Source: Symsagittifera roscoffensis
Taxonomy: Eukaryota; Xenacoelomorpha; Acoela; Convolutidae
Direction: 5' to 3'
NCBI RefSeq assembly: GCF_963678635.1
Contig: NC_087063.1
Location: forward strand, 32,686,599 to 32,750,598
DNA: 64,000 nucleotides
This document shows positions 45,701-51,917 of the stretch, in pieces. The position numbers and the translations under genes were made by a program. The notes beneath the pieces were generated by a model that saw nothing but the letters and a program-made list of their open reading frames with translations, was not told the origin of the DNA and did no database searches. How positions within the stretch are numbered: position 1 is the stretch's first letter; each line of letters opens with the position of its first letter.

Positions 45701-47555
45701 GTGCAAATTGGGTTAATTTTATTAAGAGTAATGAACGTAGTGAAGACTTTTATATAGGTCTTGATGATTTTTTGTTTTTTTTTTCTCAGGAAAATCTTAA
45801 AAAGCTCTAATAACCAGAGATGTGCATTTATACATTTAATGCAGTTATGAATTCACTTAGGTATATATGCTTTATTGAAATTTATTTATATGCTATAGGT
45901 ATATATTGAAATTCATCTGTTGAAAGTTACATTAATAGCAGTCTCCAGATACGAACGTGGAAATGGCGCAAAAAAAACGTGAACAGTTTCGAAAGTGGAT
46001 TTTAATTTTTAGATTTCCAGCGGAATAAAAACTTTACCTATTGATCCAGTTTTCTCAAGTTGGGTTAATGTTATCAACAAAGTGCCAATCGTAAATTGTT
46101 CCAGAAATTCAAAGAGATTAAAGGGCATCTGTTTTTTTTTCTGTGAAATTCGAAACTTGAGATTTTTTCAACATAGTCAGTGTTTTTTTTACTGTTTACT
46201 TGCGTTCATTACTCTTTTCCAACTCAGTTGGCTATGAGTTTCTGTTTACTTGAATTAATTACTATTGTCAGTTAGCTATGTGCAAAAAGTGTCAATCATA
46301 ATTTGTTCCGGAGCTTTTATGTCATCTTTTTTTCTACGATTTCGAAAGTTTTATTCATGTTTACTTGCGTTCGTTGGATCTTTTACAACTGCCTGTTGGC
46401 TATGTTTTAAATGTAGACAAGAAACGGCTTGATTTTTCCGTGTCGTACAAAAATGGTCGCGAATTACTACTGCGTGCTATACAGACTCAATTCAAGAAAT
46501 TGATTACATTTCCGAGAGCAAGTTAAAAAGAAATCCTTTTCCTTAGTTTTCAGATTTCAGCGCGTGAAGTCATGTAGGCACGCAATACACATGACATGGC
46601 ATTTCTTTTACTATTTGTGTTTTTTTTTCAGGAAAAAGTCTAAAAATTCTTCATGGTCAAATTTGATTTGTGATTTTTTCTGTTCTGTTCAATTCCTTTG
46701 TGAAAAGGAAGGCAAACTCACCATCGAACAGCAGAAGTCTCACGCTCACGACAACGACATTGACTTTTAATTTCGAAAACGGGATTTCAATTTTTAGGAA
46801 TCGCAGCGGAATAATCATCTATTGATCCAGTTTTTACACGAGCGTAGCGTTGTGTGATAGTACGATGAAAATTAGTTTTCCAATCTAAGTCGCAAATAAA
46901 AGAGCTGCTTTTGATGGCCTTTTTGAATCACTAGGCTGTATTAGCAGTATAATGCCAATTATTTTTAATGGTTACCGTTAGTTTATTTCATTCCAAATTG
47001 TTACATGCAAAATTGGATTTTTTGTACATTTTGCTGACAAGCTCCTGAATTTTTGCCGCTTTCTCGATCGTGTTTGCGAAGCTGCACCTTCGCCTCTTTA
47101 AGTAAATTAATGTCATACGCAGCGATCTTGTCATATCCAGCGTCGTCCAGGTTCACCTATACCCATATCTGCACTTTCAGATGCACTTGATATTAGGATT
47201 TTATGTGTGAAAATTATTTTAAACAAAAATTGATTTTTTTGAGATATGAAGCATGAATTTTTTAGATATGAAGCAGCCAACATCTATAGTTTTATTTGCA
47301 GTTCATTGTCAAGAAACTTGCTGTTTTTTAGCTCACCGTAAATGTCTATCTAGCTCCTTTTAAAATAACTAGACATCTGAAACTTAATTAGCTGTGTTTT
47401 TAGCGCTCTCAAAGCCAATCGAGTTCCAAAAGAAACAGCTTCTGAACAGCAGCAATAGCAGTTGCAATTCGAGCAACAGTTCCTCAGCCAACGTCACTAG
47501 TTCGAAGCCCGCAGTCTCCGCGCCTCCAATTCTGCTCACAACGCATAATCCTTGA
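12425..47555 (+). CDS. trio: Trio/Kalirin-family RhoGEF, C-terminal GEF2 half (10 exons in window, 5' incomplete)
   Basis: Exons: 12425-12729, 18284-18334, 34676-34915, 40802-40876, 41470-41674, 42056-42270, 43337-43728, 44188-44476, 44767-45001, 47404-47555; all junctions are GT-AG and phases match, giving about 718 residues and a TGA stop. Seen: a Ser-rich linker with KKWLTSPVRKLS, a proline patch LPPPMPEL, a DH domain (KYVHSLGTIVEHYM, WGNIRQIYEWHR, LLIEPIQRAMRYQLMLQGL), a PH domain (GKLILQ, HVFLFEQ, FFKNFIK, C-terminal helix with SQWATTITNL), then ALSKPIEFQKK and a Ser/Asn tail. Known: in Trio and Kalirin the linker and GEF2 have this same order, and GEF2 activates RhoA-type GTPases at the membrane in axon guidance and migration. 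Inference: an invertebrate-type Trio ending soon after PH2, without the vertebrate kinase. The SEC14, spectrin repeats and GEF1 should lie left of the window. The similarity was recognised from memory, not by a search. Confidence 0.9.
13600..14670 (+). repeat. Dispersed repeat with internal ~160-bp satellite, short copy
   Basis: Starts near tctcgccatgtttaagcc, passes through monomers with gttgcagatcttgcctccaa, and ends in a tail ttttagtttaaaaag ... gcattcatttcgct ... gcgttacaggctag. The same head, array and tail occur in order at 27240-29030, with a longer array there. Confidence 0.75.
15594..15656 (+). other. tRNA-like sequence with A and B boxes
   Basis: tggtctagaggtaaagc (A box) and gggggttcggtccccggt (T-arm with B box), then T-rich DNA. 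A SINE head is the likeliest explanation. Confidence 0.45.
16956..17680. mobile_element. Mariner/Tc1-type foldback element, 725 bp
   Basis: Tips cagtggtgatttaaattta and taatttaaatcagcactg with TA flanks at 16954-16955 and 17681-17682. The arms (to about 17270, and from about 17395) are inverted copies with better match than in the copy at 643, including the block catttttgaggtaaagttta-like region and its mirror. No coding capacity. Confidence 0.88.
17815..18005. mobile_element. Hairpin MITE, 191 bp
   Basis: gtatttagacaaccgcgtat at the left mirrors atacgcggttgtctaaatac at the right; the arms extend inward for about 70 bases, through ccaatcagaatcgag and its mirror, around a loop rich in tttctttc. 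It lies 280 bases before the small exon at 18284. Confidence 0.85.
18284..18334 (+). CDS. trio: RhoGEF small exon, 17 codons
   Basis: A 51-base exon between aaatgttttag and the strong donor gtaagt. It encodes AELTLHDLNNASTIHSF and is phase 0 at both ends, so it joins the exons at 12729 and 34676 in frame, and skipping it would also keep the frame. No known domain. The call rests on splice sites, phase and local composition; an alternatively used exon is possible. Confidence 0.65.
20296..20362 (+). other. tRNA-like sequence, weak
   Basis: tagtctggaggtaaacgc and gggtgcgaaactgacc in the right order and distance, then a T-run. The B box departs from consensus. Confidence 0.3.
23966..24026 (+). 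other. tRNA-like sequence
   Basis: ggcgcgggagtaaagtcaatg and a good B box, ggattcgagtccagcc, followed by T-rich DNA. Confidence 0.4.
24366..24420 (-). mobile_element. hAT element, isolated right tip
   Basis: caggggcggatctaggattt followed by tctcgaggagggggg is the reverse complement of the right end of the 279-638 element. The match fades after about 55 bases. Confidence 0.75.
25240..25720 (+). repeat. R1 repeat, long form
   Basis: Head gagagtaatgaacgtagtga, actcttatataggtcttgg, then a middle form with gatgtgcattcatac and gaaagttacgtaaa, then ccagcggaataaaaactt and tail ttcattactcttttccaatt. The long middle is shared with the copies at 29775 and 45724. Confidence 0.87.
27240..29030 (+). repeat. 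Dispersed repeat with internal ~160-bp satellite array, long copy
   Basis: Head ctcgccatgctttagtgttt near 27283, then about eight monomers of 150-170 bp (27410-28600). Each has a T-tract with gattttttcaaa, then attctcaa(t/c)cct, a variant of gggtactctcagg, then ttgcaaatcttgcctccaa and gactgctcaaat. The tail at 28790-29020 matches that at 14430-14660. No open frame is kept between monomers. Confidence 0.82.
29775..30215 (+). repeat. R1 repeat, long form
   Basis: Head worn (cttagagtaatgagactttt), then gatgtgcactcatacag, gcgctctccatat, tggcgcaaaaaaacgaac, tttccagcggaaa and tail gttcatgaatcatttccaat with cagttggctatgtttt. Confidence 0.85.
30537..30696. mobile_element. Short MITE with 22-bp inverted tips
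   Basis: ggtctttttgcctaatccgc at the left and gcggattaagtaaaaagacc at the right, two to three mismatches, 160 bp in all. A-rich flanks prevent a sure target duplication. Confidence 0.7.
33674..34312 (+). CDS. Uncharacterised 212-residue single-exon ORF inside the RhoGEF intron
   Basis: ATG at 33674 is preceded in frame by TAA at 33668-33670, and the frame stays open for 212 codons, the longest open frame of the window. The product is hydrophilic and Ser/Thr/Lys-rich (MFRIKRLRAASSGSELDST at the start), with no signal peptide or membrane segment. The most ordered-looking part is a basic aromatic stretch near residues 148-172 (KSLKWNKAAKGLYRKLKKGY), then a Gly/Ser run, RMRVFRRQLNVFG and a C-terminus YFIVPNVG. 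An AATAAA follows 180 bases after the stop. I recognise no family. It could be a nested gene, or an alternative last exon of the RhoGEF entered at the AG before AGGTTACG (33689), which is phase 0 and would fit the exon ending at 18334. The 1 kb upstream is poor in repeats. Confidence 0.6.
   Translation: MFRIKRLRAASSGSELDSTPERLTEKRTTTASTTSLCNLKDKNKLLSDRRSISENDNHDPEVERENAKAGNSVLQSGATINSTYCEPFSSHTSLHSVGQISASSKTAVDSDTNEQALKTTSLKRQTLLSSQIASDQLPCIETKPSSGRTKSLKWNKAAKGLYRKLKKGYSCDTLGSTGSGGSNSRMRVFRRQLNVFGSDHQNGSYFIVPNVG
34493..34498 (+). promoter_or_regulatory. poly(A) signal AATAAA for the intronic ORF
   Basis: AATAAA 180 bases after the stop at 34312, followed by T-rich sequence and placed before the next RhoGEF exon at 34676. 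If used, it would end a transcript inside the RhoGEF intron. Confidence 0.45.
34676..34915 (+). CDS. trio: RhoGEF exon: acidic/Ser linker with LPPPMPEL
   Basis: Acceptor ttttgtttcag, donor gtacgt, 80 codons, phase 0 at both ends. It reads NSRADSAENISSHLSTCTIQ... and ends in QLPPPMPELSPSSGL. The proline patch matches the LPPPM patch of the vertebrate Trio/Kalirin linker between the KKWLTSPVR block and the DH domain. An R1 repeat starts only about 35 bases after the donor. Confidence 0.85.
35202..35565 (+). repeat. R2 unit with tRNA-like segment
   Basis: Begins with tacgcttgcaagcgtagtg, has aactcgcaaataaaag near the head, the tRNA-like piece at 35382-35454, and ends in gcgaagcaaagcttcgcctc. 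Confidence 0.75.
35382..35454 (+). other. tRNA-Met-like sequence (CAT anticodon), degenerate
   Basis: A-box-like tggctgagtgg, anticodon arm gtgagtctcataatctgta, B-box-like region aggtcgcagatcgaatt. D and anticodon arms resemble elongator tRNA-Met; the acceptor stem does not close and no 3' terminator is placed well. It is part of an R2 unit, so a SINE-like or captured relic, not a working tRNA gene. Confidence 0.5.
35800..36283 (+). repeat. R2 unit with tRNA-like segment
   Basis: Head tacacttgcaaagcgag, then aacacagttgatgcat, the tRNA-like piece at 36089-36171, and the end gcgaagcgcagcttctcctc. Its flanks around the tRNA-like part match those of the copy at 35202. Confidence 0.7.
36089..36171 (+). 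other. tRNA-Leu-like sequence (CAA anticodon), degenerate
   Basis: tggctgagtggataatgcg (A box), gtgagactcaaaatctct (CAA in a seven-base loop), a short variable part, then gattcgaatcctac (good B box). Part of an R2 unit with the same flanks as the Met-like copy. Confidence 0.5.
37440..37735 (+). repeat. R1 repeat, tail half
   Basis: gtgtaaaggtcatgaaaa appears twice in 60 bases; then aaagcgccaatcataaac, attcaaagagctata and a worn tail. An R2 head-like piece (gagcgtagtgttatagtacg) follows at 37807. Confidence 0.65.
38787..38860 (+). other. tRNA-like sequence
   Basis: gcggttttggcaaagaggta as A box and ggagttcaaatccgggta as B box; spacing fits a tRNA-derived SINE head. Confidence 0.42.
39690..40130 (+). 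repeat. R1 repeat
   Basis: gagttcagatataggttccg, cctttgttaaaaggaaggca, gatttcccagcgaaacaa, tcattgatccagttttctc and tail tcattggctcttttccaact with gtctgttggctgag. Confidence 0.85.
40802..40876 (+). CDS. trio: RhoGEF exon, 25 codons, linker just before GEF2
   Basis: Acceptor ttttggtttcag, consensus donor gtaagt, 75 bases, phase 0 at both ends. The product reads SNQAAAPVDMRRNKSAADIC then PFQGM. It has no domain of its own. It falls in order before the DH domain and is removable without a frame change. Confidence 0.78.
41470..41674 (+). CDS. trio: RhoGEF exon: start of the GEF2 DH domain (first helix)
   Basis: Acceptor tttgcttcag, donor gtgaag; ends in phase 1, which the next exon completes to Gly. 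The segment MVFEIADTEAKYVHSLGTIV followed by EHYM aligns with the DH first helix of Trio GEF2 (VLQELVETERDYVRDLG..). After it comes an Asn/Thr/Ser-rich insert (TSTNTTANFNNTSPYSASDV) where vertebrate Trio has a short charged loop. Confidence 0.9.
42056..42270 (+). CDS. trio: RhoGEF exon: DH domain middle part
   Basis: Acceptor gttttcag, donor gtgagc, starts in phase 1 and ends in phase 0. It first continues the Ser/Thr/Asn-rich insert (AQNNSASSTLTAASSGSQ), then reads ELADRLHIVWGNIRQIYEWH and a helix ending in EVANCFIKH. This matches VFGNIHQIYDWHRDFFLGEL ... FVKH in Trio GEF2. The junction FIKH|ERRFLMYSKY matches the mammalian FVKHERRLHMYIAY. Confidence 0.92.
42425..42905 (+). repeat. R1 repeat with doubled tail
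   Basis: Head gactcgatgaacgtagctta, tttgttaaaaggaaggcaaa, then two tails in tandem, each gactcttttccaa(t/c)tgtct with gttggct (42826 and 42878). Confidence 0.88.
43060..43265 (+). repeat. R1 repeat, head and tail joined, middle missing
   Basis: Best-kept head: aagagttgatgaacgtagcg then aagactcttatatagg. The middle is lost; the tail is cttcattgcctgtctgttgg. It ends 70 bases before the exon at 43337. Confidence 0.8.
43337..43728 (+). CDS. trio: RhoGEF exon: DH core with GTPase-contact helix and first PH strand
   Basis: Acceptor gtgtttcaag, donor gtaagg; 130 codons plus 2 bases. It encodes ERRFLMYSKYALNLPKADYI, the helix LKDLLIEPIQRAMRYQLMLQ (the conserved CR3 region that contacts the GTPase), RIPKEVNDMMQLGKL and GKLILQ, the first PH strand. 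It is the best conserved exon of the gene and fixes the family: Trio has [20 protein letters not shown] and PRRCNDMMNVGRL at the same places. Confidence 0.95.
43797..44106. mobile_element. hAT-like foldback MITE with a doubled left tip
   Basis: The right end ...gaatagttaacaagatcc mirrors ggattttgttaactatcccc at 43825. The flanks TTATAAAT at 43817-43824 and 44107-44114 form an 8-bp duplication. A second left tip, agatcttgttaactattccc (43797-43816), stands just before, itself preceded by TTATAAAT (43789-43796). Both tips run into C or G tracts. It fills most of the 459-base intron between the DH core exon and the PH exon. Confidence 0.82.
44188..44476 (+). CDS. trio: RhoGEF exon: PH domain, strands with FLFEQ
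   Basis: Acceptor aaattttcag and donor gtaaat; the one leading base completes the split Arg codon left at 43728, which supports this acceptor. It reads LEILFATYLIATTTADFLIN, a Ser/Asn/Lys insert, then DPRHVFLFEQSMLVAEAEKG and PRYFFKNFIK. Trio has RRIFLFEQIVIFSEPLDKKK and FLFKNSIKV there. The first 14 residues are unusually hydrophobic for this place, so the exact acceptor is the least sure junction of the domain. Confidence 0.82.
44767..45001 (+). CDS. trio: RhoGEF exon: PH domain end and C-terminal helix
   Basis: Acceptor ttgatttacag, donor gtgagt, phase 0 to phase 1. After GSSMNGVIVEA comes an Asn/Ser-rich insert of about 25 residues, then FRLECSNDKNYELQFESSAT and CSQWATTITNLIMDRRDFAR, the last PH strands and the helix with its invariant Trp. 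Trio reads VRQTWIHEINQILENQRNFL at this place. Confidence 0.9.
45425..45725 (+). repeat. R1 repeat, short form
   Basis: Head aagagttgatgaatgtagtg, gaaaggaaggcaaactcc, ttgatccagtttgtgcaaat; it runs directly into the next R1 head at 45724. Confidence 0.85.
45724..46235 (+). repeat. R1 repeat, long form
   Basis: Head aagagtaatgaacgtagtga, gatgtgcatttatacat, ggcgcaaaaaaaacgtgaac, agatttccagcggaataa, gttgggttaatgttatcaac and tail cattactcttttccaactc. Confidence 0.87.
46610..47130 (+). repeat. R1 repeat interrupted by R2
   Basis: tttgtgaaaaggaaggcaaa and ctattgatccagttttt, then R2 (46834-47099), after which aagtaaattaatgtcat resumes R1. The R2 junction is at the same R1 base as in the copy at 34951. 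Confidence 0.8.
46834..47099 (+). repeat. R2 unit without tRNA-like segment
   Basis: Head tacacgagcgtagcgttgtg, caatctaagtcgcaaataaa, end gcgaagctgcaccttcgcct. About 100 bases shorter than the other two because the tRNA-like part is absent. Confidence 0.7.
47404..47555 (+). CDS. trio: RhoGEF last exon, C-terminal Ser/Asn tail and stop
   Basis: Acceptor gtgtttttag; two bases complete GCG (Ala), giving ALSKPIEFQKKQLL, which matches ALTSPIEYQRN after PH2 in Trio. A run of Ser and Asn follows, then KPAVSAPPILLTTHNP and TGA. The stop so soon after PH2 means no SH3-2, Ig or kinase part in this isoform. The sequence after the stop has no strong AATAAA nearby; an ATTAAA lies at 47788. Confidence 0.88.
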
Positions 47556-48390
47556 AAGAACCCATCAGTTTCGATCGACGGGAATTGAAATGAACGAGCA
47601 TTTCGGAAGAGAGGTACTTTACTTTAGCAGGAAGCAACTGAACATTTTAGAATGCCGCGGAGATGCTTTCGATGTAATTTTTTTTTTCGTTTTCTATCCT
47701 AAAAGCGCTTCTATTTTCCTAGTCGATTTGTTTAATAATTAATTACAACGGAGTGTCATCAATCACAAAACAAACAGACAATGCCAGATTAAATCTTCTC
47801 GAAACTGCAGCAATATTTCTCCTTAATTACAACACGTACCTTCTTGATGCCAATTGTGTAAGCTGTTGATGTAATTGTAATCATTTCAGTTTTGTGTTTA
47901 GATAGAAAGATTTGCAAAATGTCAATATATTAGTTAATTTATACAAAATTTACGGAGCCGCAAATATTTATTTACCCAATTTGCTGTTGGATTTTTGTCT
48001 TGGAATTACTCCTAAATTGTGTGGCACTTTCGATATATTTTGCTGTCAGCTTGTCGCATAAATAATAGATTGATTTCTTGACGATACAAATTTTCTTGCG
48101 CAGTTTTTTTGCAAGTACCTGTCAAGCTCAAATGGAATATTGGACTTGGAATACCGTGCATTTGGATAATGAACAAATTTAACTGAAAAGTGGAATTGTA
48201 CAACTTAATATGCAAGTTGTTAGATAGTTATGATTATTTTCAAAAAATCGATCAATACAGTGAAATATAATTTTGTGACTGACATTTTTAAAGAAATTGG
48301 CTGGCATATATCTAACAATTTTAGTGGTGAATGACAATGAGACGAGTCCGATCTAGACACTGAACTCAAAAGAAATTTAGGGGAGACAGT
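47556..48390 (+). other. 3' UTR of the RhoGEF and start of intergenic DNA
   Basis: No gene. ATTAAA at 47788-47793 is the only poly(A)-like hexamer I noticed near the stop. R1 and R2 repeats, common in the introns, are absent here. The stretch ends at the hAT fragment at 48391. Confidence 0.45.
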
Positions 48391-48611
48391 CAGGGGCGGA
48401 TTTGGGGGATTCGACCCCCTGCCAACCCAAAGGGTCCCCTTTAGTATTTTTTAAGAAATCCATTTTTGAACGACCGACCCTAAAATTTTTCTAAAGGCGC
48501 CTTGGGCGCCAATATATACTAACTTTGAGGGGAAGCGCGCCAAAAAACGCGATTTTTTGTCAAAATTTTCCAAAAACGGCTTTTTTGACCTGTTTTTTCA
48601 AAAACTCGCTT
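48391..48611 (+). mobile_element. hAT element, left half only
   Basis: Starts with caggggcggatttggggg and follows the 279-638 element almost base for base through the aaggcgcc...ggcgccaatata and cgcgattttttgtcaaaa blocks, then stops; unrelated sequence with a duplicated ggaaagcaggtt motif follows. No right tip. Confidence 0.85.
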
Positions 48612-48827
48612 CTTAATAAAGAAAGGAAAGCAGGTTCCTTCCAAATGAAAGGAAAGCAGGTTTTCATGAAAATAGATGCTAAATTAGACGAAGGTCCCGT
48701 GACTAATTCTTCAAATTTAGCGAATATACACGTCAAAGTTCGGTACGTCAATATTATTGTTTTATGCCCAACAGGATCTGCACTTTTTGCATACCTGAAA
48801 TATTCTGCTGGCATGAGCGCCTTTTGG

Positions 48828-48955
48828 CCTAGTTACTACATCACACATTTTACTGTTATAGGTTCCATATATACTGTTTTTTTTCTAAATAACCTAATTG
48901 CCTAAATAAACTTCAAGAGTCAAATTAAAATGATCTAAACTGCTCAAGAAAATAG
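48828..48955 (+). repeat. Repeat pair member (with 49426-49535)
   Basis: ggcctagttactac, gttataggttccatatatac, taaataacct and agagtcaaatta occur in the same order at 49426-49535. They lie on both sides of a LINE piece and probably belong to that element. Confidence 0.7.
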
Positions 48956-49289
48956 GTGAATTCGTTTTTCAGCTTGATGCTAAATTAGAAGAAGATCCCG
49001 TGACTAATTCTTCAATTGGAGTTTGAAGTTTTTTGATACATTTTTGTATGGTGCTAACAAGCTTTCCTGCCTATTTATTCGCATGCGTTGTCTTTTTCTC
49101 CGGCTTAATTGGAAACACCTCGAAGTAACAGCATCTTCGGAAAAAATACTGGCACCACGTTATCTCAAATGACTTATCAACAACTGCCAGGTAGCAACAA
49201 AGTAGCTTTGTTCCCGCGGAAACATATCGTGACTTATAATTGCAGTCTCGGTTTTCCAAGAAAAAACATAGCCAAAAACATTATACGTC

Positions 49290-49425
49290 ACGATATTTCA
49301 TTTAAACCAATTCATGATAAATGTAGATAAAACTCAGTTCATCATTTTCTGTGCTCCATCACTAAAGAATTTCATAGAAAACTGCAAGCTGCAAGTAGGA
49401 AATTACCAAGTCAAAATGGGCCTAG
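49290..49425 (+). mobile_element. LINE fragment, piece after the catalytic motif of the RT
   Basis: aaactcagttcatcattttc through actgcaagctgcaagtagga matches 50365-50455 in the longer LINE copy. In translation it reads DKTQFIIFCAPSLKNFIENC, the usual region after YADD. Confidence 0.7.
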
Positions 49426-49539
49426 TTACTACTTCAGAGATTTTATTGTTATAGGTTCCATATATACTGGTATTTTTCTAAATAACCTCATTGCGTAAAA
49501 GGAACTTCATGAGTCAAATTAAACTGCTCTAAGCTTTTC

Positions 49540-50960
49540 TGCAAAGTATGGAACATTGTCTGAAAAGCATGGAAGTCCCTCACAAAGAAAAATTTGAAGC
49601 ATTTTTATTGCTTCCAGTCAATAAGCCTTTAGGACCGAGTAAAATACCTGTTTGGGCCCTAAAAGACAAGGTGCACATAATCAACCCTATTTTAACTATG
49701 CTAATAAACGAATGTATCTCGAACGCTGAATTTCCACAAGGCTTGAAAAAAGGACATGTTATTCCTGTATTCAAAAAAGGAGAGACAGTCGATCCAATCA
49801 ACTACCGACCAATTTCCATAACACCAGTTGTCTCTAAATTATTATTTTTAAAAATTTCAGCTCAAATAAATCAATTTTTGTTTGATAATAATATCCTAAA
49901 CCGCAAACAATTTGGTTTTAGGCATAATTATTCGACCAATGATGCTCTTCTATACACAACAGAAAAAAATCAGACACCATCTTGATAAACATAATGTAGC
50001 AGCAGCGGCCTTTTACATCTCTCGAAAGCGTATGATTCACTTTCACATCCCGTCCTCAAACAAAATTTGAGGAATGTTGGTTTTGAACCATCAGCCGCTG
50101 GTATAGCAGATTCTTTTCTAGAAAACAGACAGCAGCAAACAATTGTGAATGATGCATATTCAGATTGGCTTAAATTGGAACTAGGTGTACCTCAGGGTTT
50201 TGTACTAGGACCTCTGCTGTTTAACTTATATGTTAATGATATGCCAGAAATTCTAGACAGTATGCCGATGATACAACACTGCTGAGTATCCACTCAAATC
50301 CGATGTCCGCAACATAATTCATTGAATCCAGTTTCAACAGAATACTCTCAGATTTTCATTTAAACCAATTAAAGTTCATCATTTTCTCTGCTCCATCACT
50401 AAAGAAACTCAAAGAAACCTGCAAGCTGCAAGTAGGAAGTTACTAAGTCAAAATATCTGAATCCGTTTCTCGGTGTTAACATTCCTGTTACTCAATACCC
50501 TTGTATTAGGTCATTTACAATATCCATGCATGCTTTTGAATGGTTTTACTGAAGAAAATTTAGATAAGCTGGAAAAGTAAATAAAATGGGGCATACGAAT
50601 TGTCATGAACATACACAAGGGATTGCGTCATACACGTGAGGTAAAAACACAGAATTCCCACTGCTAGAGATATAATCAAATACAGATCAACACAATATCT
50701 TCATGAATTAAGGCAAAACAATTAGAGCATTTAACTTTCCGCAGTTTCCGAATTCTAATATCCACTTTAATCATCGCACCGGCTCAATTCTCCCGCCAGG
50801 GTTGTGTAAAACCGATATTTGTTGTAGGTCATTCCTATTTACATCAATAAAAAAGTTTAACTTGGTAATTCAAAAATCATCTCCATCTACCAACACCCAA
50901 CTTCCCCCTTACTTTTTAAGGACAGTCTTAAATAATCTTATGTATTCAGTGACTGATTAA
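49540..50960 (+). mobile_element. Broken non-LTR retrotransposon (LINE), reverse transcriptase part
   Basis: Translation gives RT motifs in order: KPLGPSKIPVWALK, NYRPISITPVVSKL, FGFRHNYSTNDALL (to 49985), then in another frame KAYDSLSHPVLKQNLRNVGF and GVPQGFVLGPLLFNLYVNDM (to 50285), then YADD coded at 50261-50272 in a third frame. So at least two frameshifts separate the parts, besides stops downstream. Further 3' the remains of GIRIVMNIHKGLRHTRE and a tail ending near 50960 follow. No endonuclease domain upstream: the copy is 5' truncated. The motif set is that of jockey/CR1-like LINEs; the clade is not fixed. Confidence 0.85.
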
Positions 50961-51350
50961 AAAATTTTCTATTCACGTATTTAATAATAATGTACACTTG
51001 TTCCATCCACAATCAGTTTTTTTTTTCACTTTGATGAGCCTTGTTTTTACTGCGTTTTCCTGGGAGTTCAAAATTGTAATTTTATTTTTTTTTTCAGAAA
51101 ATTTTCAATTAGTTTCAGTTTTACATAGTTTTTCAGTAAAAAAAAATTAATTTGTTTTATTCGTGTTTTTTTTATAGTGATGGATATGTTTGTTGTTTTG
51201 CAAAAACATATTTCTCTTTACACAATGGCATTTTTTGGGCCGATGCCGTGTTGCAAGCTTCGCTTTGCGTCCCTTTTGTTTTTTATTTTGTATAATAAGC
51301 TATACAGCACCAAGTAGGTTTTTGAAGAAGTTCATGTTAATATTTTTGTG
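50961..51350. other. AT-rich intergenic DNA
   Basis: Nothing but T-runs and one GAAGC-type hairpin word (gcaagcttcgctttgcgt, 51253-51270). Confidence 0.5.
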
Positions 51351-51917
51351 TTCATGTTAATATTTGGAAATTTAATTTTACTGAATAAAGTATTATGAAT
51401 ACAAATACTTTTTGCGGTTTTTGTCGTTTTATCAAGCAGTAGATCGGTCCGTCGTTTAATCGTTGTTTACGCCGTGATTTCGGTCTTCGTGCAATACCTA
51501 GTATTTCTCGTATTGTTTGAAATATTGGCGAAGATTCATTTAGACGAAGAGACATTTCTATTAAATTGTCTGTTTCAGATAAGGTACACCGTCTGTTCGT
51601 CACGCTAACTTTTTTTCGACCGGATAGATTCGTGCAACTTCTTAGTTTAATACCGGGCATAATCTTCTTCCTATATATCCTAGTCTCAAAAGATCTAGTG
51701 TATTCAGAGATAAGATATCAGGAGCTGTTCTGAAGGAGAACGACTGTTGGCTTAGTAATATTTATTCTGTTCTGTCGCGGACACTGTGAAAAGTTTCAGC
51801 TATTCAATTTATAGTAAATGTTAGTAATAGATCGTGATTGGTTAGTAAGAAATGTTTTACAGAGATAGTTTTATCAACAAAATAATTGGATATAAATACT
51901 GGTTTTCAACTGGTTCC
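51350..51917. repeat. Left direct terminal repeat of the 9.5-kb element
   Basis: The core cgtctgttcgtcacgcta, gattcgtgcaacttcttagt, gttctgaaggagaacgac and ttattctgttctgtcgc occurs in the same order in the right repeat. It ends in aactggttcca like its partner. The left border is approximate. Confidence 0.75.

Larger units (their letters stand above)
45002..47403 (+). other. Last RhoGEF intron, 2.4 kb, almost all R1/R2
   Basis: Three R1 units (45425, 45724, 46610) and a detached R1 tail (46290-46410) stand one after another in the same direction. 45002-45300 and 47130-47403 are free of them. Confidence 0.7.

Noticed and set aside
45527-46770. Similar peptides (KANSTIEQ..) in several R1 copies
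   Set aside because: The likeness comes from the R1 DNA itself. Frames are short, shift between copies and have no common start.
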